Shown here in pieces: positions 20,400 to 31,507 of a stretch of DNA of 64,000 bases. Source of the stretch: Liopterus haemorrhoidalis (lineage: Eukaryota > Arthropoda > Insecta > Coleoptera > Dytiscidae); contig OZ020622.1 of assembly GCA_963971575.1 (NCBI GenBank), positions 8,532,279-8,596,278 of the forward strand, in the 5' to 3' direction. Numbering within the stretch: the stretch's first letter is position 1; each line of letters starts with the position of its first letter. The position numbers and the translations under genes were made by a program. Below the pieces are notes generated by a model. The model saw only the letters and a list, made by a program, of their open reading frames with translations. It was not told the origin of the DNA and did not search any database.

Positions 20400-21371
20400 T
20401 TGATGTGAAGTGTGAATTTTCACACATTTCAGGGTTTTGCAGGTATTTAGTAAGTGAATGATGATTATTTTGGATGCGAAAACAAATTTTATATTAAAAT
20501 ATTTTTTTTGTTAATTTTAATTCGAACGCCTAATACCATTATTTAGGTTTCTAAATATGTGCAGTATTTTTTTTAATATAGCAAGGTACATTAAGAATTT
20601 TAAAAATTGCGCCTATGGTTGTTATAAGTTCCGCCCCTCTGATTTCGTGTACATTGAAACAGAATTAAATTATAATTTAAACAATTTCCACTGGCTATTA
20701 AATTTACGCTTTTAAAAATTAAATGCAACATTTGCCAAAATATAACTAGAATTTAGAAAAAATAATTTAAACAATATAAAAATTTAAAAAAAAAACAAAA
20801 AAAATATAGTCTCTACTCACAGGGTTCGATCCCTTTCGGGTCGGGTTACTTCGGTGAAAAATCAACGTCTAATACCACAAGACCAGCAGACACGTTACAG
20901 TGTGGCGTGTTACAAAGCTATAACTTGTGTACATTATTAGCAAAAAATCACAAAAAATGCGTTTTTTTCCAAAAACATAATCTGATCAAAAATTCTTGTT
21001 GAACTATTCCGGTTCACACCAATGTACATTACTTAGAATTTTTTCAGATTTTTAGTTTAAACCATCTGGGCTACAGGGTGTGGGACAAAAAATTTTTTGC
21101 ACAATTTTGGCAAAAATCGCTTCAAAATAATTTATTTTGCAAAAATAAAAATTTGATCTTTAATCCACGTACCAAGGGCTTTCATTTGATACCCTATTCA
21201 GAATTATAAAAAAATATTTTTTTTTTCGATGAGCACATATTTGTTTATATTTTTAGGGGGATATGATTTTTAGATGTTTTAGTATTTTTCCTATATGCGG
21301 GTCAAAGAGTTGTATAAGCATGCCAAATTTCAACTATCTAGGTTTAGCCGTTTGGCTACAATTTTTACCGA

Positions 21372-21421
<50 letters not shown>

Positions 21422-21473
21422 GACAAAATGACGGTATAAGGGTTTTTTGGTCATACCTACAAAACCCTAAAAA
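20400..21473 (-). mobile_element. Helentron-like (HINE) repeat, copy 3
   Basis: A complete-looking copy: plus-strand left edge TTGATGTGAAGTGTGAA with the hairpin, then AGGGTTTTGCAGGTATTTAG, the tRNA-Glu-like module at 20815-20895 and the GACA microsatellite. The right edge is TCATACCTACAAAACCCT. The microsatellite in this copy has expanded to about 12 units. The flanks are A-rich on both sides, as at the other copies. Confidence 0.78.
21372..21421. repeat. (ACAG)n microsatellite, about 12 units
   Basis: A pure ACAG run inside Helentron-like copy 3. The corresponding tract in copies 1, 2 and 4 has only about 3 to 5 units. Confidence 0.92.
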
Positions 21474-21768
21474 GAACAAATTAAAATAATATTCGATAGA
21501 TGATGAATCATGGTTCATTGTGAACGTCTACATTAAGTTTTAAAAAGATACCAAAAGGTCTTTTCTATGGATACGATAAGCATTTGTTTTATGGCTGTGT
21601 TGCTTTTGAAATAACTCAATTCATTAACATTATATGTGAAACATGTATGTTGCTCCTTAAATAATTCATCCGGTATATTAAAGATCCATTGCCTAAATTA
21701 TTTTTGATATATTTAATACTCATTGCATAACTCAAGTTGAATTTATGTATATAACAAAATTCTCCATA

Positions 21769-22832
21769 TAGTCGGATAGCTGATAGGTGACTGTTACATG
21801 TATGTATCAAGAATTGCAATCATATAATAATCTAGTTACAATTTTTCAGCGATTTTAAAAATGTTTTTTGTTATTTGTCTTAGCTGTCAGTGTCAGTTAA
21901 TATTATTAATTAATAGATCTTGCGGCCAATTATTAAATTCACAAACTAATTTTAAATCTGCTGGAATATTTTAATTCCGAAATAGAGAACAATGGGTCAC
22001 TTATTTCTCTATCTTGTGTCCCACAAAGAGTAGCAGTTGCCTTAAAGATTTCGGAATCAACATTTCGTAGAATTATAAAATGTAATAAATCTGAACTTCT
22101 CACTAACAAAATCACGAGAAAACGAAGGAAATTAAGATCTGAACCAGTTTATTTTATTGATACACTGGCACAAACGTATGGTCATGAAGTACTAAGATTA
22201 CCTCCTTATCACTGCCAGTTTAACCCCATTGAACTAATTTGGGGTATAACAAAACATTATTATGATAGACATATTGGTTAAAATGGATATAGTGATAACG
22301 AAGTTTTGAAAATGTAGCAGTGTAGTAGCCTGTGATCAAATTAGTTGTGAAACATGGGCAAAATCTGTTAAAAAATCGAAAATTTAATAAATGAATGGTG
22401 GAAAAGGGAAAGGATTGTTGATGATATTAATCCAATGATAATAAATACAAGAAATGACAGCGATAGTTCAGATGACGACGATATCATGCATTACAGTGAC
22501 TAATTGTTTTAAAATACATATTATAATCCAAAATTTACGTATAAGTTTTTACTTATTTATAATTATTACCTAAAAATTAAGAATTCTATTTGTTTGAGTA
22601 CTGCTGTGAATTTATTTTCGTGCTCCAATTAGCCAAGATATCTACGAATAATTCTGTTTCTTTCTAATGCTTTGTTTTTTATTAAAATAATTTGGAAGGT
22701 TGGTTGTCAACTTGCGTCACTGTACGTTACTATGGGTATGCAAATAATTATAATGATATAGACAGAGAAAGCATATAGTATTGTATATCGATACTTGTAG
22801 CAACGAACAGTCACCTATCAGCAATCCGACTA
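21769..22832 (+). mobile_element. Tc1/mariner-superfamily element with DDE remnants, 1.06 kb
   Basis: The left (TATAGTCGGATAGCTGATAG) and right (CTATCAGCAATCCGACTATA) ends are inverted repeats of about 30 bp, flanked by TA at 21767-21768 and 22833-22834. Inside, 22012-22503 encodes broken transposase text: VPQRVAVALKISESTFRRII (helix-turn-helix), TLAQTYGHEVLRLPPYHCQF, then NPIELIWGITK. The last carries the third acidic catalytic position (PIE). INEWWKRERIVDD and a D/S-rich tail end it. The first two catalytic residues are missing through deletion, and there are stops after 22278. Confidence 0.82.
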
Positions 22833-23986
22833 TACCTATGGGTATTATTGTAGTTGCAAAATTTTATTGAAAACTTAGTGAGAGTATTTTTGACAAGACT
22901 AGGTATTTTTACTCTATGAGTGATATTCATAGAGTAAGTAATCATTTGCTTTCTCTCTAAATGTGTATCTGATACAATTCTCTATGAAACGGCATTAACT
23001 AATCTAAATCAATCCGTCCCTGTTATAATATGTAGAGTTGATTGACCCAAAGATCAAAATCTGCTTTTTACTGCTTTGTAAATTATAGGTTCCTCATAAT
23101 AGTTCTTCTTAAACTTGTCATTTGTTTTATATTGTATACGTTTGTTGAATTTCAATAAACATTTGATTGGAATGTGTTAGTTTATATTTATAGGTGGGTG
23201 TAAACCTGTCTCTATTAAACAGAATAATTTCAGAAAAACCATCAGAAAAGAATTCTTTTTATAGGTATTATTTTTCTTTTGTTTCATTGTTTTATTCAAT
23301 TTTCGCCAATTCCTTTGATATAAAATTTCTTAAAAGCCGAATTCTTACACAAGTGGTCCTATCACACTTGACATTGTGTTATCTTAATGGCCCTGGTTTA
23401 TGAGCCGGTCGATCTAGTCGGCTACGGTCATACACCTCACATACAACATTTACATGACTATCTTTGTAAGGATAAACGGACACACAGATAAGCTAATTAA
23501 AATATTTTTAAAGAGAATTAAGAAAGAATGAATAAGCGGTATGAATAAAATTATATTTAAAAAATAAAGCATTTGTATTCTAAGAATATAATCAAAGTAA
23601 TTATCATTATTATTTAATTGGTATTTTTTTTTGTAAGCAAATAATTCATTCTAGTAAATATAAATCACATTTCTAAATGATGCAATTAAAGTTTACGAGA
23701 TTAATTTTGTAGGTAATCATCGTCAATTAATAACTGTATTTAATCTACCATTAAAACTGGCTGTTAATAGCTCTGTTCGCGGATAAAGTTTCAAACAAGG
23801 AACCAACAGTGCGCAAAAGATTTCCTACAAAAAATTATGAAGTAAATGCGTCAAATTTTTTCATTTGAAGTATAAAATGAACTTATAGCTCAGATTTTAT
23901 TAAAAAATTCTAGTCGTTCGTGTTCTTCTGTTAACGTTTTTTGTACTAACCCTACAGTACAAAAGTTAAAACCTGATTTATAATAG
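22833..23986. other. No recognised feature
   Basis: AT-rich sequence with short frames only. No repeat partner was noticed elsewhere in the window. Confidence 0.5.
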
Positions 23987-24127
23987 ACACATAAGTGCAT
24001 TGTATGGCATGAAAATCAATCATAGGACTATCTTTGGATTATTTGTTATTAACAGATAATCGTATTATAAGCAGAATAATGATAGTCCTTTGCTTCATTT
24101 TCATGCCATGCAGTGCACTTATTTGTC
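23987..24127. repeat. 141-bp fold-back element with 47-bp arms
   Basis: The arm ACATAAGTGCATTGTATGGC...CATAGGACTAT (23987-24033) is matched in inverted form by ATAGTCC...GCCATGCAGTGCACTTATTTG (24081-24127) with few mismatches, around a loop of about 47 nt. It could be a tiny MITE or a transcribed hairpin. No coding content. Confidence 0.75.
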
Positions 24128-24462
24128 CATTAGAAACAAGTGTCATTTATAATAAATACACAATCATAGCATAAGGTGTTTATTATGCTATGGACTCAGG
24201 ACTTTTGTTCTGTTTATTTGAAACAGATGTCCGGAACAATGACACCGCTTTGTATTATTTTAATGCATAGTACTATGCATTAAGTAATGGAGCTATTATA
24301 AAATAGGCTTAAGAATAAGACAGTAATCAAGCACAAAAACTTAATCGTAATTCTTTGGCCTTAAGATGTAGCAACAGTTTATGATCCATATAATGGAAAT
24401 TCCCAGACTTTATTACTAATTTCCTTTGGGTTTAACATATTTCAGGTATTTTACACCCTTAG

Positions 24463-24720
24463 TTGTCATTATTAGATTTTACAAATAGTCACGCTCTTTT
24501 CCTTCACTTGAGAAATTATTTTTACTCCAAAGAGGTCATAAACCATTCGGCCGCTACGAGAAACGATCCCTCTAGTTGGCAACATTTGATCAGTTACCGA
24601 TACATCTCCGAACAGTCAACATCATATCAGTCCAAACACAAAATCTTTTAAAAACTAACACTGGCAGTTTTTATTTAAAATCCTGTCGACATAATAATCC
24701 CACAATTCAATTCAATTTAT
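24463..24720 (-). repeat. Dispersed repeat with a short conserved minus-strand frame, copy 1
   Basis: About 250 bp are shared with 63580-63830. On the minus strand both copies end in the same protein text: GRMVYDLFGVKIISQVKEK then VTICKI here, and MIYNLFGVKIIRQVKEK then VTICKI in the other. The conservation of this frame suggests that both copies derive from the 3' end of one coding element. I do not recognise the protein. Confidence 0.55.
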
Positions 24721-24847
24721 TTTAATTAATACTATTACATTTGATTTACCTATTACAATTTATTCTATATCTATTTATTCCTTACATTATAATTTTAACT
24801 AAAATATAAATTTAATTTCTGCCTGTTGGCTTGAAATCTGTTTTGCA

Positions 24848-25290
24848 TTATTTCTTATTATTTTCTTTTTCTTTGATTTCCTTTCTCCTCTCTATTACCT
24901 CTTTCATCCATGTGTATCCGCAGCCATTTCCGTTTAAAATATCTTCTTTTGTTCCTCCTTTGCTGCTCATTTCTTCACATCCTTCCAGCATATGTTCAAC
25001 CGTCTCTCTTTATTCTCTGCACATTCTACATCGTTTATCCTCCTCTGTTAACCAAAATTTGTTCATTCCCACATCTAAACCTTGCAATTATTCTTTTTTT
25101 TTCGTTTCCCTTTTCTTTTAGATACAGCGGTCTTTGTGTGCTCCAATTTTTCTTGTACTTATAATTGTACCTTGATCTGCTTATTCTCTCGCTTCCCACA
25201 AAGAGTTAACCTAAAATTTGTTGACTGAATTTTTGTCGCCGTTCAACATACGCTTGCTTTTTTGCTGGGCTATCTCATTGTTTTACTTGC
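24848..25290 (-). pseudogene. LINE ORF2 C-terminal fragment (zinc knuckle) on the minus strand
   Basis: Read on the minus strand across two small frameshifts, the text is RYNYKYKKNWSTQRPLYL, RIIARFRCGNE, FWLTEEDKRCRMCRE, TVEHMLEGCEEM, then GYTWMKEVIERRKEI and a stop at 24848-24850. The C..C...H....C knuckle inside CRMCRE...EHMLEGC is the C-terminal signature of R1/Jockey-type insect LINEs. The unusual T-rich look of the plus strand here is the antisense of this lysine/glutamate-rich frame. Confidence 0.75.
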
Positions 25291-26000
25291 TCTTTTGTAT
25301 CACTTGCTATTTTGTTATTGCTTTTCCGTTCGTTGTTCGTAAGTCGCAATTGCTGTTTTGTAGTCTCTCGTTAATTCTATAAAAGGGACTGATAGTTGTT
25401 AAGTTTCTCTTCCGTTTCTTTTACTATACATACGAAACTGAATGCACAGTGGAATGAAAATCATATAATTCTTTTCTTTTTTCCCCTCTTTCTACTCGTG
25501 ACATTGACACATCAACAGTATTTCTCAGAAGCATTAGCTCTGCTCGTTAGCTGTGCGAAAATTGTCTTTAGTGTTATAGGCTGAAGATAGTAATGGATAT
25601 AAAGATTCTCTTCTCCTGTTGCGTACCTTCTTAGTTTAAAACAAATGACCAACACGTTTGTATATAATTCGAAACAAATTTAAAGACTCCCTAAAAAAAT
25701 TAGACTTAGGCAAATATTTGAATAGCATTTTTCAAAGTATTGTATAGTCCGTACCAAATTAGTTTTGAAGATCGCAATAAAATAAAAGTTAGGGAACTCC
25801 TAAAATTAAAATAGAAGTGGTATAACTAGGCGTATCAACCCATAGGGATAAGTTATAATGTGAAAACATTATACATCTTACTTAAAGGATTAACAAAAAC
25901 AAGTATACTTAATTATAGTTAGTACTTGTATGTATGCACCACTGACCGTTGACGTTTTACAACATGGTTGTAAACATGAATCCTATTTCTTTTGTAGTTT
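25291..26000. other. No recognised gene
   Basis: The left part may continue the minus-strand LINE upstream (QAYVERRQKFSQQ), but the frame is too broken to follow. The remainder is AT-rich without recognisable features. Confidence 0.4.
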
Positions 26001-26012
26001 AACAATGTGATT

Positions 26013-26057
26013 GTCAAGCCCAAAATAAATTTAATTAAAAAAAAAAAAAAAAAAAAA
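26013..26057 (+). mobile_element. 45-bp poly(A)-tailed retro-insertion with 12-bp target duplication
   Basis: AACAATGTGATT occurs at 26001-26012 and again at 26058-26069. Between the copies lie only GTCAAGCCC, AAAATAAATTTAATT and a run of about 22 A. The direct repeat and A tail are the hallmarks of L1-type target-primed reverse transcription of a very 5'-truncated RNA; AATAAA is placed like a polyadenylation signal. The source transcript cannot be named. Confidence 0.8.
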
Positions 26058-26496
26058 AACAATGTGATTATAGTTACACGGGATAATTGTTTTATGCCGA
26101 TCTTCAAAAGTAATGAGTATTTCAAAGTTTGATTATATTTTGGAAAAAATTCAACATAAATTGGTAAAAAATGGACAAATTTCAATCGGAACCTACTATA
26201 AATACCTCTTATAAATGAGAACTACTTGTAAATGCCTCAATATCCATTTTAAACAACTATTTTAGCAACGATGATAGCAGAGAAATAAAAATTGTTTGAA
26301 CGCGTCGCTTTGCTCGACTATAACAGCGATATAACCTCGCTGCAGTACGCTCCACTATGCGCTTGTCTTTATGTGTTTGTCTCCACTATGTGTTTAGCCT
26401 TAGCGAGAATATAGCTCTTAGCTCTCCAGTCAACATATACCTTGGCTTAATTAAAGAATGTTGTGTGAATTAGCGTAATGCCCGCGGACCGTGTCT

Positions 26497-26770
26497 GGCC
26501 CGATACTTATTTTTAAACGACACGCATTGAGCGGCTTTTTAGGATTTCCTAGGTATAATCAGAAACAGCTATACCATTGAGGTCCAGCATATGGCCCACG
26601 GGCTGTACCCGGCCCGATATTAATTTTTAAACGACACGCATTAATCAGCTTTTTAGGATTTCCTAGGTATAATCAGAAACAGCTATAGCATTGATGTCCA
26701 GCATATGGCCGATATTAATTTTTAAACGACACGCAAGCAGCTTTTTAGGATTTCCTAGGTAAAATCAAGA
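26497..26770. repeat. Three tandem units of about 110 bp
   Basis: The unit contains GGCCCGATA..TAATTTTTAA, ACGACACGCA, AGCTTTTTAGGATTTCCTAG and CAGAAACAGCTATA. It occurs three times, starting near 26497, 26612 and 26708; the third is cut short. The G+C-rich words between units (GCCCACGGGCTGTACCCGG) resemble text near the ends of some hAT elements, but no TIRs or target duplication were found. Confidence 0.7.
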
Positions 26771-27538
26771 AACGTTTTTGTTTTGTTAATATACGCAGAA
26801 TCATGCAAATTTTAATAATTGATTCCTGCTTATATTGATTTTTATTCGATATCAGTTTGCCAACGGGTCTGCTAGTTCAGTGATATTAAGCATATAGAAG
26901 TCACTGAAACAGATGCATTGAAGAAAACTGCCCGTATAACGAAAAATCCGTTTTCAACTGTAAAGAAATTCGGTGTACATAACCGCGCTAAAAGATCTGA
27001 CGGTGGTAAAATAAGAAAAATGAACGATTGGCACTATATACATTTAAAACAATTTCTAAATTTTTGTTTGCCAAAGGCTTTTGTACGGTACAGTTAACTT
27101 TCAAATAATCCTCTGCCTTTGGCATTAAAACTGGTTATTGTTTTTAAATTTTTAAATTAAGACAAAAGGACTCCAGAGAAAATTTTAAACACGCGATAGA
27201 AACAGTTAATATAAATCATCGTAAAAAAATAATTATCGACTTGAAATGTTATATTTAAGATACTTTTAACCGCTTTTAATCACGACACAATACTTCGTTC
27301 TTAAAATTATATTTTGTTTGAGTTTTTCACACATTTCAATACTTACTCCAGTGGGATATTCAGTGTCCTGGATAGATTGATAGCGCCTGCAGGCAAAAAA
27401 TTAAATATCGTTGTCAAGACTCAAGGTCCGTATACTGTACGGTTGCCTCATTTCGGCTAAGGTGAGCACGGTGAAGAGGCACGCTGTACGTATTTCAGTA
27501 TGCCTAATAAACAGTTTACGGAAGCTGTCTTATTTATA
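26771..27538. other. No recognised feature
   Basis: AT-rich sequence; only short frames were seen. Confidence 0.45.
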
Positions 27539-28686
27539 CAGGATGGCAAAAAAAAAAGTTGTGGTTTGAATTCCTTCTAACTTTCATTAATTTCATTTTT
27601 TTTTATTTCATTATTTTGGAAGACTTGGGGAATTTTAAATGGAACAATACACACTGGAACAATGAACCAAGAACAATCGAATTATATTTTGAAAATCAAC
27701 GGTCCATTATTTTGCTTCAGCGTGCATATCGTTTAACTTTTTGTCGCTCTTAATAATGATTTATTTTCCCGAAAGAAAATCTCAATTATAATTCGGGTAA
27801 CAGCACCTCCATTACGGGTTTCTATGCTAAAAAATTCAACCTATGCACTGCAAAATCCGTAAACAACATCGTTATAGGTGCATTTATTCATATGAACCAG
27901 AAACTAAGTAACAATCCACTGTTTGAGTCTTCCAAGAAAAACAGAAACCAACAAAAGTTGTTCGTTCACTAAGCACTAAGAAAATGATCTCTTGTTTCTC
28001 TGGTTATACTGGACATGTCGCAACCATTCCGTTACAGGATCGGAGAATAGTTAATGCTGAATGGTATACAAAATTTGTTTACCAGAAGTCATCGACAAAA
28101 TCAGGAAAAACAGAAAACGTCGCATCATTCTTTATCATGACAATGCAAGCTCCCACACAGCACGTCAAAAAATTGATTATTTGAAAGAGAAAAACATCGA
28201 ATTAATGTCTCATTGGCCGTATTCACCTGATTTATCCCTTAACGGCTTTTTTTTTGTTCTCCAATGTCAAACAAAAGACACTTGGACAGTGATTGCCATC
28301 AACTCAAGAAGCCGTGAAGCCCTCGAAAACCATGTTTTTGAGATACCAACTTCGGAGTGGAAAAAATATATCGAAAATTGGTTTGTACGCATGAAAAGTG
28401 TGTAAATCTTAAAGGCGAATATTTTGAAAAGTAACAAAACAGTTTGTTTCAAAAAAAAAAAAAAAAATTTAATTTTTTTTTTTTAAATTAAAAAAAAAAA
28501 AAAAAATCTTTCGTAGTTTTTGTAAAAACTTATAAGGTAGCCCTCGTATTTTCACAATAATAACGCGTTGTTGAACTATTTAGCGCTAGATTATAAATTT
28601 CCAATGTGTTCTCCAACCGATATAGAAATATATACAACCAAAATGGCAATTTAAATACTCCCCTCAGTTAACTTTTGTCCACCCTG
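27539..28686 (+). mobile_element. mariner (DD34D) pseudo-element, 1.15 kb
   Basis: Inverted ends CAGGATGGCAAAAAAAA and (right, reverse complement) CAGGGTGGACAAAAGTT lie between TA at 27537-27538 and 28687-28688. The transposase text runs through several frames: TIELYFENQRSIILLQRAYR (N-terminus), KMISCFSGYTGHVATIPLQD, RRIILYHDNASSHTARQ with the second catalytic Asp, WPYSPDLSLNGFFF, then PTSEWKKYIENWFVRMKS and KGEYFEK before a stop. The third Asp, 34 residues on, has become Gly (LNG for PND). It is inactive. Long A/T runs at 28445-28506 lie in the 3' part. Confidence 0.85.
28445..28506. repeat. A/T-only low-complexity tract
   Basis: Alternating A and T runs (A16, TTTAA, T14, AAATT, A16) that can fold on themselves. 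It lies inside the 3' UTR region of the mariner at 27539. Confidence 0.85.
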
Positions 28687-29565
28687 TATCGATATTGGTG
28701 ACTTTTTGTTTTTAGTTTAGTCGCCTGCTAATTATGTCACAACATCTGTTTGTAATATGGCGTTCAACGACGCCAGGCGCCACCTATATTTCTATCAACC
28801 GGAAGTCTGTAATTAATTTTATTGAAAAACAAAATTTTTACGCAATCTTTTTCTACTGAATCAGCTGTCGGAGAACCTTAATAAAAATACGATTTGTTAG
28901 AAATGGATTCAGATTCAACTGTTCAAGATTTGGACGGTTCATTCAATTGAAAGTGAAGTCGTACGAAGTAATTTGCGGACGTCGAACTCAAATTCGATTG
29001 AACCTCAAAACAAGTGATTTTGGCTGTCCAATATCATTATTGGAAAACTTTAACGTATTATTTATGGAACTATCCAATCAAATCTTTGGATAGTAATCAA
29101 GATAATGTTCACTTCTTTTACAATTTTATGGTGTTAATATATCAATTTTTATTTTTGTATTGACAGCATTTTAAATAACAGAATAATAAAAATTCTATCG
29201 TTTTAGCGTTGTCACTAACGAGTATTATGCCGTATGAACATTTGGGAAACATTATCTTGCAACAGTATCGAGCGATTAACACTTTAGTAGTTTCAAGAAT
29301 ATTTCAAATTCATTTCCAAAAACTGGTTGTAAAGATCAAAATTTCTTTTTCCAGGTTTCATGACCATATTTTCAATCTGCCTACATTTAGGAGTTAAGCA
29401 TTGTTTATAATATTTAGACACGTAATGTCCGCTTTGTGGCAATAGTTTGGGAATGAATATATCGTTAAATATTGTGCTTGTTTTGATATCGTTATTAAAA
29501 ACCGACTTTCTTATTTATATAGAACACAAACCAATCTAATCCGTTTATCTGATTGTTGTATTACA
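28687..29565. other. No recognised feature
   Basis: AT-rich sequence without a recognisable gene; a short frame at 29209-29397 has no recognisable content. Confidence 0.45.
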
Positions 29566-31036
29566 GATATTGAAGTTTCTGTTGCGTTAGCTGAAACGGA
29601 TATTAACAAAGGGGTAGGGCCTGATAATATTCCGGCTATTTTTATTAAAAAATAGCAGCGAATTATTGAGCCTTCCCACTTACCTTAATTTATAAAAAAT
29701 CGTTTAGCGAATTGTAAGGGAGGTAATTTTGGTATTATTTCATAAATAAATTCATTATAATCATTCAATTAGAGTAAAATATTTAAAATGTTAAATGATA
29801 AAAAATAATCTATTTCTTAGAAAAGGCATTCAAGATAAGGGTAGACTTGTTTATTATTGAAAAACATGAAAAGGAAATAGTAAATTGTAATATTGAAAGA
29901 CAAATCTATTAATAAATTAAGATTTGAAGTGTTAGAACCATATGGGAAAATATATTAATCTCTATTTTAAAATAAATATTAGTTGGTTACGTATCTGGGG
30001 AGATTATACAATTTAATTTTTGGATAATAAATGTCTTCTCGATTGACCGGGGTGTTAAATGACATTTAACAGTTGGGCATTGTAAGCTATTCAGGGTAGT
30101 AGTGTTTTAAGAAGAGTTGATTTTAACCCGTCGTAGGGTTAAGTCATGTTCAAGAGTAGATTGTAAGTAGAGTGAGATTTTGTTAACCATGGGTTAGAGT
30201 CATTTAGAGTGTTCGGGCGAGTTGAGTTACAGTAAACAGGTAATTCCGTATTTGCGTTAATATAGTGTTCGTTTGTTTGGTGTAGTGTGCCTAGTGTGTG
30301 TGAATGTCTCATTTGGATTTAGCTGTATCAACGTAAATGTAAGTGTAGTGTAATCATGTAAATATTTAAACCGTAATCGTAATTAAAGTAGATTAGTTAA
30401 AATGAGGACTTTAATTGAACAACCCTTAATCCTTCAACCAGCTAGCGGACCAATAGGGGGGGAGGTCCAGACTTAATCCGCTCGCAAATTTGGTTGCTCA
30501 TAATGTGAGGGAGACCTAAAGTTAAGGGATGTACAGAGTAAGTACAAATGAAGTAAATAAATCAGCCAACCGTGACATTTCATATTTATATATAGAGAGG
30601 CTTCCCACAAAATCATATTTCCCTAAATTGTGGAAAAGGGCATTACTTGTTCCGATTTTCAAGACGGGCAACAGAAACTTGGTTGAAAACTACCGACCAA
30701 TTTTTAAACTTTGTATTTTTGAACGATTTATTTATAAAACATTATTTTATTTTGTTAATATAATTAATATTGAACAGCATGGATTCTTCGCAGGCCGTTT
30801 AGTAGATACCAATCTAACAGTCTACAAAGATTATATATTAAAATCAATAGATGCAAGGATTCAGGCTGATAACATTTACACTGATTTTAGCAAAGCATTT
30901 GATACTGTTGACCATAACATACTTTTAGCAAAGCTAGCTTCAATTAGTGTAAGTGGTAGTCTACTTGAATGGTTTGGCTCGTATTTGCATGATAGAGAAC
31001 AGAGTGTTACATTAAACGGGGGTTTCAGTCAAATTT
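29566..31036 (+). mobile_element. Jockey-like LINE reverse-transcriptase region, split by about 0.9 kb of unrelated sequence
   Basis: The first piece (29566-29655) reads DIEVSVALAETDINKGVGPD then NIPAIFIKK, the start of a LINE reverse transcriptase (NKGPGPDGIP). The second piece (30583-31036) reads YFPKLWKRALLVPIFKTGN, VENYRPI, EQHGFFAGR, DFSKAFDTVDHNILLAKL and EQSVTLNGGFS, the next conserved blocks. About 900 bp between them (roughly 29715-30590) is non-coding and not part of a LINE. It may be an insertion such as a solo LTR, but no target duplication or paired ends were found. GVPQGS and FADD blocks are absent after 31036. Confidence 0.72.
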
Positions 31037-31312
31037 TGTACAAATTTCTTCACTCTCTGTTACGCCAAATGAGCATTTTCGTAATTTTCTTTTAAGAAAG
31101 TAAAAAGCCATGTGTAAAAGTAAAAACGGTTCCATTCATTTGCTTTGTGGACTGCAGGCATGCAGTGGTAATTTCTGAGAAGAATCCCGACCGGAGCGCT
31201 CAGAGAATGTGTGCATTGTCTCTTCTACGTGCCGAGTAATTTACACAGTGCTCTGACGTAGTCGATATGGTGCGTACTGAAGACCGGTACGCACTATAAA
31301 GACACTCTCACA

Positions 31313-31507
31313 ATGGAGAAAATAGAAAATTCAGTGCAAAAATATTATAACAATTATTTGCAACCAGATCCGTATGTATCAATAAAGAAGAATCGCCGAA
31401 ATGTGGCACAAAGAAAGCATTACGGCTCTTTGCGATTTTTTGTAGTGCAGTTTTCTTGCAATGATTATGCATTTATCAACGTCGTACTCAACCATAGTTC
31501 AGATAAG
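31313..31507 (+). CDS. Possible orphan first exon, unknown protein
   Basis: An ATG at 31313 in the context CACAATGG opens 65 codons ending exactly at a strong splice donor (GATAAG|GTAAGG). The product (MEKIENSVQKYYNNYL, YVSIKKNRRNVAQRKHYGSL) is basic and matches no family I know. No acceptor exon was identified. It may be chance; the initiator context and donor are the only support. Confidence 0.25.

Noticed and set aside
21295..21489. Frame with TDRQ repeats
   Set aside because: Pure translation of the ACAG microsatellite in a non-coding Helentron-like repeat.
24831..25164. Two plus-strand frames rich in Phe, Leu and Ser that look like membrane proteins
   Set aside because: They are antisense to a lysine/glutamate-rich LINE ORF2 end on the minus strand.
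29715..30590. Possible solo LTR between two halves of a LINE
   Set aside because: No TG...CA borders, matching second copy or target duplication could be found, so it was left as unexplained insertion-like sequence.
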